DNA from: DATARH01 sp036489765
GTDB taxonomy: Bacteria; Pseudomonadota; Alphaproteobacteria; ATCC43930; CGMCC-115725
Assembly (NCBI GenBank): GCA_036489765.1
Contig: DASXFE010000018.1
Coordinates: 25,355-89,354 of the forward strand
Direction of reading: 5' to 3'
Length of the DNA stretch: 64,000 nt
Shown: one piece after another, positions 9,594-17,902 of the stretch
Position numbering within the stretch: the stretch's first letter is position 1
Layout: each line of letters starts with the position of its first letter
The notes under the pieces: model-generated
Told to the model about the DNA's origin: nothing
What the model saw: the letters and a program-made list of their open reading frames with translations, nothing else
Databases searched by the model: none
Translations under genes and position numbers: made by a program

Positions 9594-10040
9594 ATGGCGG
9601 AGGTCGGCTTTTACCACCTCTTGTCGACGCCGCTCGAACGGGCGCTGCCGCGCCTCCTCGAGCGCGCCCGGCAGCAGGATTTGCGCATCGTGATCCGCGC
9701 CGGCTCGCCCGAGCGGGTCGAGCATCTGAATTCGCTCCTGTGGACCTATGATGAGGCGAGCTTTCTCGCCCACGGCTCGCAGCGCGACGGCAACGCGGCC
9801 GAACAGCCGATCTTCCTGTCGCACAAGAACGAAAACCCGAACGGCGCGACCGTGCTGTTTCTCGTCGATGGGGTCGACGCCGGTGACCTCGGAGATTTCG
9901 CCCGCTGCCTCGATCTGTTCGACGGCAACGACCCCGACGCCGTCCAGGCCGCCCGCAACCGCTGGCGCGCCGCGCAAGCCGCCGGCCACCTGCTGACCTA
10001 TTGGCAGCAGACCGGCAGCGGCTGGGAGAAAAGGGTGTAG
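9594..10040 (+). CDS. holC: DNA polymerase III subunit chi HolC
   Basis: HolC (chi) links the clamp loader to single-stranded DNA-binding protein at the replication fork. The 148-residue product starts VGFYHLLSTPLERALPRLL and contains SPERVEHLNSLLWTYDE and FLPH-like FLAHGS, the conserved layout of the chi family. The stop codon TAG is the first part of the palindromic repeat that begins at 10037, so the end of this gene may have been set by the repeat. It lies immediately downstream of pepA and is probably co-transcribed. Confidence 0.92.
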   Translation: MAEVGFYHLLSTPLERALPRLLERARQQDLRIVIRAGSPERVEHLNSLLWTYDEASFLAHGSQRDGNAAEQPIFLSHKNENPNGATVLFLVDGVDAGDLGDFARCLDLFDGNDPDAVQAARNRWRAAQAAGHLLTYWQQTGSGWEKRV

Positions 10041-10117
10041 GGCGGAAAAGCGCAGCGCGCTTCCGCCGTGTTCTGAGCGGCCGGTCGGCGGGATGCGCTT
10101 ACGCCTTCCCGCCCTAC
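10037..10117. repeat. Intergenic palindromic repeat, type A, copy 1
   Basis: The ends GTAGGGCGGAAAAGCG and, on the other side, CGCTTACGCCTTCCCGCCCTAC are near-inverse complements around a less conserved centre. The same architecture with the same terminal TAGGGCGGAA is present at 24206-24282. The left end supplies the holC stop codon. The size of about 80 bases, the location between genes and the two copies suggest a small dispersed element like REP or MITE-type repeats. The family identity is not known to me. Confidence 0.75.
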
Positions 10118-10182
10118 GGAATTGCTCCCGCCTCTCCCGACCGCTATAACCCCGCACCCATTTCCCCACCGAGATTCGAGCC

Positions 10183-10605
10183 ATGGCCGTCGAGCGTACC
10201 CTGTCGATCATCAAGCCGGATGCGACCCGGCGCGACCTTACCGGCGTGATAAACGACCGGTTCGAGCGCGCGGGGCTGCGGATCGTCGCGCAGCGGCGCG
10301 TCCGGCTCACCAAGGAGCGCGCGGAGGCGTTCTACGCCGTCCATAAGGAGCGGCCGTTCTTTGCGAGCCTTGTGGCGTTCATGACCTCGGGGCCGGTTGT
10401 CGTGCAGGTGCTGGAAGGCGACAACGCCGTGACCCGCAACCGCGACATCATGGGCGCCACCAACCCCGCCAACGCCGCCGCCGGCACGATCCGCAAGGAC
10501 TTCGCCGAGTCGATCGAGGCGAACTCGGTGCACGGCTCCGATTCACCCGAGAACGCGACCCAGGAGATCGCCTTCTTCTTCAAGCCAGACGAAATCTGCC
10601 CGTAG
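10183..10605 (+). CDS. ndk: Nucleoside diphosphate kinase
   Basis: Ndk transfers the gamma phosphate of ATP to other nucleoside diphosphates through a phosphohistidine. The 140-residue protein begins MAVERTLSIIKPDA, carries the catalytic histidine in NSVHGSDSPENA and the family residues NPANAAAGTIRKDFA. Length is exact for the family. It stands alone between two palindromic repeats, with 142 bases upstream that contain the type A repeat and probably its own promoter. Confidence 0.97.
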   Translation: MAVERTLSIIKPDATRRDLTGVINDRFERAGLRIVAQRRVRLTKERAEAFYAVHKERPFFASLVAFMTSGPVVVQVLEGDNAVTRNRDIMGATNPANAAAGTIRKDFAESIEANSVHGSDSPENATQEIAFFFKPDEICP

Positions 10606-10607
10606 GC

Positions 10608-10672
10608 AGGAGGGAACGTGGGCGTCTCGCCCGCATCGTCCCGAGAGGGGCGGGCGGCACGCCCGCGCTCCT
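10608..10672. repeat. Intergenic palindromic repeat, type B, copy 1
   Basis: Arms AGGAG...GGGCGTCTCGCCCGC and GCGGGCGGCACGCCCGCGCTCCT form an imperfect inverted repeat just after the ndk stop. The core GGGCGTCTCGCCCG is itself palindromic and returns at 43637-43695 (perfect arms) and, decayed, at 32543-32591. It could fold as a strong hairpin and may end ndk transcription, but the repetition suggests a dispersed element. Confidence 0.65.
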
Positions 10673-10679
10673 ATAACGG

Positions 10680-10805
10680 CTAGATCAGGAAATAGCCCAT
10701 CAGGGCCAACAGGATCACGACGAATGCGACCCCGTACTTCATCAATCTCGTGAAGCCGATCCAGAACTGGTAATGCCGTTGGTAATCGGGGTCCACAACC
10801 GCCAT
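10680..10805 (-). CDS. aa3-type cytochrome c oxidase subunit IV, small
   Basis: A 41-residue protein in the alphaproteobacterial aa3 oxidase subunit IV family, found by reading the gap between ndk and purN. It starts MAVVDPDYQRHYQFW, continues GFTRLMKYG and ends in one hydrophobic helix (VAFVVILLALMGYFLI). The HYxxWxGFxRLxKY pattern followed by a single C-terminal membrane helix is typical of this family, whose members pack against the oxidase core in the inner membrane. It lies away from any other oxidase gene in this window. Because it is so short, the call rests on that motif and on clean start and stop codons. Confidence 0.75.
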   Translation of the reverse strand: MAVVDPDYQRHYQFWIGFTRLMKYGVAFVVILLALMGYFLI

Positions 10806-10846
10806 GTCGGCCTCGTCGCCACAGATACAATCGGCCCAGATATAGC

Positions 10847-11551
10847 CTAACCGCCAGACGAGGCAAAGGGGCCGACCGCCGCATCATGGGGGTTGATCAG
10901 CGCGTCTTCCGCCTCGCGCGCGCCCGCGACCACGACCCGGTTTCCGGCGATCGCGAGCCGGCCCTCGGCGAAGAGCCGCACCGCGAGCGGATAGATCCGG
11001 TGCTCTTCGGCGAGGATGCGGTCGGCAAGCCGGTCTTCGTCGTCGTTTGCCAGCACCGGCACGGCCGCCTGCACGATGATCGGCCCGGTGTCGACGGCGT
11101 CGCGGACGAAATGCACGGTACAGCCGGAAAAGCGCGCGCCCGCCTCGATGGCCTGGCGCTGCGGGTGGAGGCCGGGAAACGCGGGGAGCAGCGACGGGTG
11201 GATGTTGACGAGCCGGTTGTGCCACGCGGCGACGAACCCGCTGTCGAGGATGCGCATATAGCCGGCGAGCGCGACGAGGCCGACGCCGGCCGCGCGCAGG
11301 GCGGCGGTGGCCTCTGTGGCGAAGGCTTCCTTGGTCAGGTGAGGGATCGTGCGGGCGGGGATGCCGGCCTTCGCGGCGCGTTCGAGCCCCGCCGCATCCG
11401 GCCGGTTGCTGAGGACGAGTGCGATCTCGGCCGGGTAGTCCGGCCCCCGGGCGGCGTCGATCAGCGCTTGCAGGTTCGAGCCGCGGCCGGAGATCAAGAC
11501 TCCGACCTTGAGCCGCGGAGTCGCGCGCCTGTCGATGGCGTCCTCGTGCAA
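10847..11551 (-). CDS. purN: Phosphoribosylglycinamide formyltransferase PurN
   Basis: PurN makes formyl-GAR from GAR and 10-formyl-THF, the third step of purine synthesis. The 234-residue product has VGVLISGRGSNLQALID at the N-terminus, the formyl-folate site VNIHPSLLPAFPGL with the catalytic Asn-His, and the Asp loop RDAVDTGPII. The C-terminal tail after about residue 205 is longer than in E. coli. purM, its usual partner, is not in the window; a divergent DUF2066 gene sits where purM is commonly found. The 66 bases to that gene would carry both promoters. Confidence 0.95.
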   Translation of the reverse strand: MHEDAIDRRATPRLKVGVLISGRGSNLQALIDAARGPDYPAEIALVLSNRPDAAGLERAAKAGIPARTIPHLTKEAFATEATAALRAAGVGLVALAGYMRILDSGFVAAWHNRLVNIHPSLLPAFPGLHPQRQAIEAGARFSGCTVHFVRDAVDTGPIIVQAAVPVLANDDEDRLADRILAEEHRIYPLAVRLFAEGRLAIAGNRVVVAGAREAEDALINPHDAAVGPFASSGG

Positions 11552-11617
11552 ACTGCGCTATGACCGCGTTGTCGCGGTCGGGGAACTGCGAAGATACGGG
11601 ATCGAGGGCGCATTGCA

Positions 11618-12880
11618 ATGACCCTGCCGCCGGGGCCCGTGGTTGCCGGCGCCCGCCGCCCGCTCGCCGGGGCGCTGCTCGTCGTGCTGCTGCTGTTGTG
11701 CGGCCGAGTCTTGGCGCAAGCGCCGGCTCCGGCTGCCGCGGGCAATGATCCATACACGACGACGGTCACCGTCGACGCGACCGCCGACAATGTCGTCCAC
11801 GCGCGCGACAAGGCTCGCACCGATGGCCAGCGCAAGGCGCTCGCGCAGATCGCCGACACGCTCGCGGGCGGGGCCGGCAAAGGCAAGCTGCCGACCCTCA
11901 GCGACAACCAGATCACCGACATGGTCGTCAGCTTCGAGGTCGCCAACGAGCGCATGACGACGGTGCGCTATACGGCCGACTACACCTATCATTTCCGCGC
12001 CGCCGACGTGCAAAGGGTTCTGGCCAGGGCCGGGATTGCGGCGCCAGGCACACCCGCCGCCGCGGCCGGCAAGCCGATGCTGGTGCTGCCGATCTACCAG
12101 GCCGGCGCGATGCTCGTGCTGTGGGACGACCCGAACCCGTGGCGCGACGCCTGGGCCGCGCGCAATGGCGGCGACCATCTGATCCTGCCGCTTGGCGACG
12201 TTACCGACCTCTCGGCGATCGACGCCGACAAGGCGCGCGACGGCGACAGCGACGCGCTCACCGCGGTCGGCAAGAAATACGGTACTGACGACGTGCTCGT
12301 CGCCTTCGCGGCGCTGCGCGGACAGCCGGGCAGTCCGGCCGGGCTGGACATCGCGGTCAAGCACTATCGCGCCGGGCAGCTCGTCGACACGCATGGGCAG
12401 TCGCTCGACGCCAATCCCGGCGAGGACCCCACGGCGTTTTTCAGCCGCGCGGCGCAGGCGACGGCGGCCGCGATCGCGTCCAACTGGCAGGGCGTCACCG
12501 CCCAGCCGACACAGCAGGGGACGCTTACCGTCGCCGTGGCGATCACCGGGCTCGACGATTGGATAAAGATCCGCGACCGGATCACCAGCCTACCGGCGAT
12601 TCGCAAGATCGAGCTGCGCTCGCTGTCGCGGCAGGAAGCGACGGTCGATGTCGACTATATCGGCGATACGGACCAGCTCGCGGCGGCGCTCAAGGCGCTC
12701 AACTTCGACCTGCTCAAGGGTGACCCGGTTTGGCACCTGTCGCGCTCGGACGCCGGCGCCTCGGCCCCGCCGTCGCCCGGTTTGCCTCCGCCGGGGCCTC
12801 CGCCGGGCACGTTTGCGCCGCCGTCTGCAGCGCCGTCTTCGCCATCGGGGTCCCTGACACCGTCGGGTCTCGGAAAATGA
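11618..12880 (+). CDS. DUF2066 domain-containing exported protein
   Basis: A 420-residue protein of unknown function matching the DUF2066 layout. It has an N-terminal signal peptide (LLVVLLLLCGRVLAQ), a first domain with TVTVDATADNVVHARDKA and QRKALAQIAD, a middle region, and a second small domain (about residues 305-375, with VAITGLDDWIKIRDRI). The last 45 residues are low-complexity Pro/Gly/Ser. It is predicted to be periplasmic. It is the first gene of a four-gene run whose stop and start codons overlap, so it is translationally coupled to a phospholipid-synthesis-type enzyme. Confidence 0.8.
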   Translation: MTLPPGPVVAGARRPLAGALLVVLLLLCGRVLAQAPAPAAAGNDPYTTTVTVDATADNVVHARDKARTDGQRKALAQIADTLAGGAGKGKLPTLSDNQITDMVVSFEVANERMTTVRYTADYTYHFRAADVQRVLARAGIAAPGTPAAAAGKPMLVLPIYQAGAMLVLWDDPNPWRDAWAARNGGDHLILPLGDVTDLSAIDADKARDGDSDALTAVGKKYGTDDVLVAFAALRGQPGSPAGLDIAVKHYRAGQLVDTHGQSLDANPGEDPTAFFSRAAQATAAAIASNWQGVTAQPTQQGTLTVAVAITGLDDWIKIRDRITSLPAIRKIELRSLSRQEATVDVDYIGDTDQLAAALKALNFDLLKGDPVWHLSRSDAGASAPPSPGLPPPGPPPGTFAPPSAAPSSPSGSLTPSGLGK

Positions 12881-13437
12881 ACCCAATCGGGCTCAATGTG
12901 CCCAACGCCATTACGCTGGCGCGGCTGCTATGCGCACCGCTGGTGATCTGGCTGATCCTCGGCGACCGGTATGGCACAGCGTTCGGGGTGTTTGTCGCGG
13001 CCGGGGTTTCGGACGGGCTCGACGGCTTTATCGCCAAGCGGTTCGACATGCGCACGCGGCTCGGTGCCCTGCTCGATCCGATCGCCGACAAGACGCTGCT
13101 CGTCAGCGTTTTCGTCGCGCTCGGCATGGAGGCGAAACTGCCGGACTGGCTGGTGATCCTCGTCGTCTTCCGCGACGTGATGATCATCGGCGGCTATATG
13201 CTGATCCAGGTGACCGCGGCGGCGCGCCAGTTCGACCCGCTCTACATCAGCAAGATCAACACGGCGATGCAGATCGTGCTCGTCTCGTTCGTGCTGGCAA
13301 AGCTCGGCATCGGGTTCAGCGACGGGCCGGTCACGCCGATTCTGGTCTGGGCGGTCGCGGCGACGACGGTTCTCTCGGGGGGATCGTATTTCGTGCGCTG
13401 GGCCCGCATCCTCTCGGGCGCGGAACCGGCTTTGTGA
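12877..13437 (+). CDS. CDP-alcohol phosphatidyltransferase (PgsA/Cls-like)
   Basis: A 186-residue integral membrane enzyme of the CDP-OH-P family, which moves a phosphatidyl group from CDP-diacylglycerol to an alcohol. The start ATG overlaps the previous stop as ATGA. After VPNAITLARLLCAPLV comes the active-site pattern DGLDGFIAKR...LGALLDPIADK, with all four aspartates. The usual DGxxAR is DGFIAK here, a conservative Arg-to-Lys change. Several helices follow. It could be phosphatidylglycerophosphate synthase or a cardiolipin-type synthase; the sequence does not decide, so no symbol is given. Confidence 0.85.
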   Translation: MNPIGLNVPNAITLARLLCAPLVIWLILGDRYGTAFGVFVAAGVSDGLDGFIAKRFDMRTRLGALLDPIADKTLLVSVFVALGMEAKLPDWLVILVVFRDVMIIGGYMLIQVTAAARQFDPLYISKINTAMQIVLVSFVLAKLGIGFSDGPVTPILVWAVAATTVLSGGSYFVRWARILSGAEPAL

Positions 13438-14522
13438 TCCCGCGGGTCTACCATGTGGTGTTCTGGGTCGGCCTGCTGATCGCCGCGCTGATCCTGCTCG
13501 GGCTCGTGCAAAGCATCCTGTTGCCGTTTGCTGCCGGCCTCGTCATCGCCTATGTGCTGGCGCCTGGGGTCGCCCGGCTGGAACAGCGCGGTATCGGCCG
13601 CAGCCTGGGCACCCTAGCCATCCTGATCACCTTTCTGCTCGCCGTCGCCTTCCTTCTGCTCTTGCTGGTGCCCCTCATTCAGGTGCAGGTCGTGCAGCTT
13701 GTGGCCAGGGTGCCGGGCCTCGTCAGCGCCTTGCAGGCTCAGATCGGCCACATGATGGACCTGCTGCAGCAGCATCTCGCGGCCGACGAGGTCGCCAAGA
13801 TACGCGATGCGCTGACGAGCAAGCTCGGCGAGGCGGTGACCTGGGTTGCCACCGCCCTGCAAAGCGTCGTCACCAGCAGCATCGCCATCCTCAACATCGT
13901 GTCGCTGGTCATCGTCACGCCCATCGTGACGTTTTTCCTGCTGCGCGACTGGAACGAGATGGTGGCGATGGTGGATTCGTACCTGCCGCGCCCGTCGCTC
14001 GACACACTGCGCGGGCTCGGGCGGGTGATCAGCGAAACCCTCGTCGGCTTTATCCACGGGCAGGCGCTGATCTGCGTAATCCTGGCGACGTATTACGCGA
14101 TCGCGCTGACCGCGGCCGGGCTCGATTCGAGCCTCGCGCTCGGTGTCTTGATCGGCGTCCTCGCGATCATCCCGATCCTGGGCGTCACCACGGGCTTCGC
14201 CTTGTCGGTCGGCCTTGCCGCGGCGCAATACGGAACTTGGGGCAGGATCCTGGTGGTCGTGGGGATCTTCGCGTTCGGTCAGCTCGTCGAAGCCAACATC
14301 CTGACCCCAAAGCTGGTCGGCGACCGGGTTCACCTGCATCCTGTCTGGGTGATCTTCGCGCTGTTCGCCGGGGGTACGCTGTTCGGTTTCGCCGGCATCC
14401 TGCTGGCGGTGCCGGCGGCGGCGGTGATCGGTGTGCTGGTCCGCTTTGCGCTCGGGCGCTACCGGGCGAGCGGGCTCTACGACCCGCACCAGCTCGATGG
14501 CGGGCCAACCTGGCTACCATGA
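13434..14522 (+). CDS. AI-2E family permease
   Basis: A 362-residue membrane protein of the AI-2E/PerM family, members of which export quorum signals or act as ion antiporters; the substrate here is unknown. The GTG start overlaps the preceding stop (GTGA). N-terminal helices (LILLGLVQSILLPFAAGLVI), a central amphipathic region and the conserved C-terminal block (ILGVTTGFALSVGLA, LTPKLVGDRVHLHPVW) are all present. It is fixed between the CDP-alcohol transferase and hda, an order seen in other alphaproteobacteria. Confidence 0.88.
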   Translation: MIPRVYHVVFWVGLLIAALILLGLVQSILLPFAAGLVIAYVLAPGVARLEQRGIGRSLGTLAILITFLLAVAFLLLLLVPLIQVQVVQLVARVPGLVSALQAQIGHMMDLLQQHLAADEVAKIRDALTSKLGEAVTWVATALQSVVTSSIAILNIVSLVIVTPIVTFFLLRDWNEMVAMVDSYLPRPSLDTLRGLGRVISETLVGFIHGQALICVILATYYAIALTAAGLDSSLALGVLIGVLAIIPILGVTTGFALSVGLAAAQYGTWGRILVVVGIFAFGQLVEANILTPKLVGDRVHLHPVWVIFALFAGGTLFGFAGILLAVPAAAVIGVLVRFALGRYRASGLYDPHQLDGGPTWLP

Positions 14523-15172
14523 CCCAATTGACGCTCGAGTGGCCGCCTTTGCCGACCGCGACGGGCCGGGCCGATTTCCTCGCGTCCGACAGCAACCGCG
14601 CCGCGCTGGAGCAGGTCGAGCGGTGGCCCGATTGGCCCGTCCGGGGCCTCGTTCTCTACGGCCCACGGGGCAGCGGCAAGACGCATCTCGCGCATCTGTG
14701 GTGCGAGCAGGCAGGGGGGCGGCTGGTCGAGGGTGGGGCGGTCGCCTCGGGCACGGCCGCCGAGATCACCGGCCCGGTCGCGATCGACGATGCGGAGCGC
14801 GCGCCCGAAACCTCGCTCCTCCATCTCTACAACGCTGCTGTCGAGCGCGGGTTCGGAGTGTTGATCGTCGCCGCACAGGCCCCCTCATTGTGGCCGATCG
14901 CGCTGCCCGACCTTGCGTCGCGCATGCGCGCCTTGCCGGTCGCCGAGATCGCCGCGCCCGATGACACGCTGCTCGCCGCCGTATTGGTCAAGCACTTCGC
15001 CGACCGCCAGCTTCGCGTCGGGCCGGGCGTGATCCGGTTCCTGCTGCGGCGCATGGAGCGATCGTTCGCCGCCGCGGCGCGGATCGTGGATGGGCTCGAC
15101 CGTCTGGCGCTCGCCCGCGGCGGGCCGGTGACCGTCCCGCTCGCCAAGCAGATTTTCGCGGTCACGTCTTGA
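14519..15172 (+). CDS. hda: DnaA-related regulatory ATPase Hda
   Basis: Hda promotes hydrolysis of DnaA-bound ATP with the sliding clamp, preventing re-initiation of replication. The 217-residue protein starts MTQLTLEWPP, where QLTLEW fits the clamp-binding motif of Hda, then has the Walker A GPRGSGKTH, a Walker B-like PVAIDDAERA and the sensor region LPDLASRMRALP. It lacks the DNA-binding domain of DnaA, as expected. The ATG overlaps the permease stop (ATGA). Its last 11 bases overlap the convergent SixA-like gene. Confidence 0.88.
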   Translation: MTQLTLEWPPLPTATGRADFLASDSNRAALEQVERWPDWPVRGLVLYGPRGSGKTHLAHLWCEQAGGRLVEGGAVASGTAAEITGPVAIDDAERAPETSLLHLYNAAVERGFGVLIVAAQAPSLWPIALPDLASRMRALPVAEIAAPDDTLLAAVLVKHFADRQLRVGPGVIRFLLRRMERSFAAAARIVDGLDRLALARGGPVTVPLAKQIFAVTS

Positions 15173-15674
15173 GCGATTTGGCGGTGACGTAGTCCGTCAT
15201 CGGGTGCCGGGAGCGGCCCAGCGACGACCAGGTCCCCGCGACGGCGAAGCTGGCGCGCACCGCGGTCGGGAACTTGCCGCCGGCGAGCGCCGCATAGCCT
15301 GGCGAATCCGGCGCCGCCAGCGCTAAGGCGACCTCGTGCAGACCCGGGTTGTGCCCGATCACCAGCACCGACCCCGCCACCTCGTCGAGCCGCGACAGCC
15401 GGTCGACCAGCGCCGCCGCGCCGGCGAGGTAGAGCCAATCCTCGAACGTCGCCCGCGGTGCCGGGGTGAAGCCGCGAAGCACCAGCGCCGCCGTCTCCCG
15501 CGTGCGCCGCGCGGTCGAGCACAGCACGAGGTCGAGCGGGCCTATCGCGCCGGGCAGGGTCGCACCAACGGTCTCGGCCTCGTCGCGGCCACGGCCGTTC
15601 AGCTTGCGCTCGCGGTCTTCGGCCCCATCGTCCCAGCCCGACTTGGCGTGGCGCAACAGGTGCAGCCGGTGCAT
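15162..15674 (-). CDS. SixA-like histidine phosphatase
   Basis: A 170-residue member of the histidine phosphatase (phosphoglycerate mutase-like) superfamily, from the ATG at 15674. The catalytic motif is LHLLRHAKSGWDD; the second histidine is in VLVIGHNPGLHE and the arginine in STARRTRET. This short form resembles SixA, a phosphohistidine phosphatase acting on signalling proteins, but substrate is not predictable. An upstream ATG at 15749 would add 25 residues unlike the family. It is the last gene of a three-gene minus-strand run and converges on hda. Confidence 0.82.
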   Translation of the reverse strand: MHRLHLLRHAKSGWDDGAEDRERKLNGRGRDEAETVGATLPGAIGPLDLVLCSTARRTRETAALVLRGFTPAPRATFEDWLYLAGAAALVDRLSRLDEVAGSVLVIGHNPGLHEVALALAAPDSPGYAALAGGKFPTAVRASFAVAGTWSSLGRSRHPMTDYVTAKSLKT

Positions 15675-15693
15675 CGGCGCGGTCTCCGGAGGT

Positions 15694-16701
15694 TCAGTAC
15701 ATATCCGGAGTGATAACGTTTTGCGGATTGTTCGTGAGCAGTGCGGCACGCATCGTCTCGGCGGATTTGCGGCGCGTATCCATCCACGACTGCGGCGTCA
15801 GCCAGGCCGAATGCGGGGTGATCACGAGCCGGCCTTCGAGCCACTCCTCACGGGCGCGGTAGGCGCGCAGCAATTCGGGGATCGGCTCGACCGGCGGTTC
15901 GACCGGCAGCACGTCGAGGCCCGCACCGGCAATGTGGCCGCTCTTCAATAGCTTGTAGAGGGCGTCGAGATCGAGGATCGGCCCGCGCGCGTCGTTGACC
16001 ACGACCGCGCCTTGCGGCAGCAGCGAGAGCTGGTCATAGCCGAGCAGGCCCTTGGTCTCGACCGTCAGCGGCGTGTGGATCGAGAGGGTGTTGGTCTGGC
16101 GCAGCAAATCCTCGAGCGTCGCCGCGCGTTCGATACCGAGGCCGAGCTCGTGCCCGTTCGGGTGCTTCGGGTCGTAGAAAACGACGCGGAAATTGAACGC
16201 CTTGGCCCTCAGCGCCACGGCCGTGCCGATGCGGCCCAAGCCGACGATGCCGAAGGTTTGCGTGCCGAGCCGCTCGATCAGCGGGTTCTGGAACGAGCGC
16301 CACGGCTCCGGCGGGTTGTGGCGCTGGTATTCGTGGTGCAGGAGGATGCCGCGCCGCAGGCACAGCGCCAGCGCGACCGCGTGGTCGGCGACCTCGGTGG
16401 TGCCGTAGTCCGGCACGTTGCAGACGAGGATGTTCCGCGCCGCCATCGCCGGCCGGTCGAGCTTGTCGTAGCCGACCCCCATCCGCACGATGCAGCGCAG
16501 ATTCGGGAAGCGCGCGAGATCGGCGCCGGTCACCCCGAACCCCATGATCATCAGCCCGTCCGCGGAAGCGCAATCGGCGTCGCTCAATTCCGACAGCGCA
16601 TTCAGGTCGCGCTTTACGATGTTGACGTCGGCCCCGAAGACGCCGCGCTCCATCTCGTCGGGTTGCTGGCGGGCTTCGGGATAAAGCACGGTGATCGGCA
16701 T
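15694..16701 (-). CDS. D-2-hydroxyacid dehydrogenase, C-terminal-binding-protein type
   Basis: A 335-residue NAD(P)-dependent dehydrogenase of the D-isomer 2-hydroxyacid family. It has the cofactor loop GIVGLGRIGTAVALRAKAF, the substrate-binding arginine in NDARGPILD and the catalytic histidine in LVITPHSAWLTPQ. The NVPDYGTTEVADHA stretch is typical of the C-terminal-binding-protein branch. The substrate is unknown. It follows a Gfo/Idh/MocA oxidoreductase after 36 bases, so the pair may act on one sugar- or acid-derived compound (inference). Confidence 0.85.
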   Translation of the reverse strand: MPITVLYPEARQQPDEMERGVFGADVNIVKRDLNALSELSDADCASADGLMIMGFGVTGADLARFPNLRCIVRMGVGYDKLDRPAMAARNILVCNVPDYGTTEVADHAVALALCLRRGILLHHEYQRHNPPEPWRSFQNPLIERLGTQTFGIVGLGRIGTAVALRAKAFNFRVVFYDPKHPNGHELGLGIERAATLEDLLRQTNTLSIHTPLTVETKGLLGYDQLSLLPQGAVVVNDARGPILDLDALYKLLKSGHIAGAGLDVLPVEPPVEPIPELLRAYRAREEWLEGRLVITPHSAWLTPQSWMDTRRKSAETMRAALLTNNPQNVITPDMY

Positions 16702-16737
16702 GAGGATTGTCCTTTCGTCGGCAACTGGCGATGGCGA

Positions 16738-17751
16738 CTAGTCGTTGGCGACCCGGACCGGACGGCCGCTTGTCGCGGATTGCACGATCGCCTCGAACAC
16801 GGCGCAGCCGTGGAGGATCTGGTCGGGCGGGATCGGATAGGCGGGACCGCCAGAGATCGCGGCGGCGAAGGCCTCCAGCTCGGCCAGGAGTGCGTTGAAG
16901 CCTTTGCCTTCGGTGATCTCGGACGGCAGCGCGGCGTTGCGTCCGGGCTGGCGCTCCGCCGGGGTCGGGGTGACATGGAGGTCGAGGTTCGGCGTCTTGA
17001 GCTCGGCCATACCCTTGGTGCCGAAGACGGCGAGGCGATAGCTGACCGTCGTCACCAGCGAGCACACCAGCGTCGCCGCCATCCCGTTCCTGAGCCCGAA
17101 CATGACGCTCGTCGTGTCGTCGGCGGCATAGGAGACGGCGCGGCGCAGGCTCTTGGCATACACCTCGTCGATTTCGCCGTAGTGGTGAATGAGGGCGTCG
17201 ACGTTGTGAAGGCCGAGCGCCGTCATCCCGCCGGCCGGCGCCTCGTCGGCGGTCGCCCGCCACGACTCCCCGGCCATGAAGATCCCGGCCGGTGTGTTCT
17301 GCTCGGCATAGCAATGCGCGATCGTGCCCAGCGCGCCTGTGTCGATTCGCGACTTCAGCGCCTTCATGTTCGGATGAAACCGGCGCGGATAGGCGACCCC
17401 GACCGCGATTCCGGCTCGCGCCGCGGCGTCCAGCGCCCGTGCGGCGCTCCGCCGGTCGAGCGCGAACGGCTTCTCCATAAAGACCGGTTTTCCCGCCGCC
17501 GCGGCGCGCTCGACCTGCGCTGTGTGCTCGCTGTGCGGCGTCGCGCAGACGATCGCGTCGACGTCGCTGCGGGCCAGCACCGCATCAAGGTCGTCATAGA
17601 GCGCGATGCCCTTTTCCGCGCAAAACGCCTCGGCCTTGGATCGCGTGCGGGTGACGCCGGCGGTAAACTGGATCACGGTGCTGTTGCCCTGCACCGCATT
17701 GACCAGCATCCGCCCCCAATGCCCGATGCCGACGATCGCCGCCCGGATCAT
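16738..17751 (-). CDS. Gfo/Idh/MocA family oxidoreductase
   Basis: A 337-residue NAD(P)-dependent oxidoreductase. It begins MIRAAIVGIGHWGRMLVNA, a Rossmann fold with GxGxxG-like spacing, has CATPHSEHTAQV and the family lysine in VFMEKPFALD, and a C-terminal alpha/beta domain with GLHNVDALIHHYG. The family acts on sugars, inositols, dihydrodiols and related compounds; the substrate cannot be read here. It is the first gene of a minus-strand trio and is divergent from ppk1, with about 150 bases between. Confidence 0.82.
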   Translation of the reverse strand: MIRAAIVGIGHWGRMLVNAVQGNSTVIQFTAGVTRTRSKAEAFCAEKGIALYDDLDAVLARSDVDAIVCATPHSEHTAQVERAAAAGKPVFMEKPFALDRRSAARALDAAARAGIAVGVAYPRRFHPNMKALKSRIDTGALGTIAHCYAEQNTPAGIFMAGESWRATADEAPAGGMTALGLHNVDALIHHYGEIDEVYAKSLRRAVSYAADDTTSVMFGLRNGMAATLVCSLVTTVSYRLAVFGTKGMAELKTPNLDLHVTPTPAERQPGRNAALPSEITEGKGFNALLAELEAFAAAISGGPAYPIPPDQILHGCAVFEAIVQSATSGRPVRVAND

Positions 17752-17902
17752 CCCACGCTTCCTCCCGCAACCTTCTCATGACGTTCTACACCGAGGCTGC
17801 GGGCGACCACCACGCTCCGTTTTCGCCCCAGGCATGACAGCGTCGTCACCGGGCTGTAGACTTATCGTGGCAAAGGGGGTTCGCCGGAACCGGAGGGTGC
17901 GG

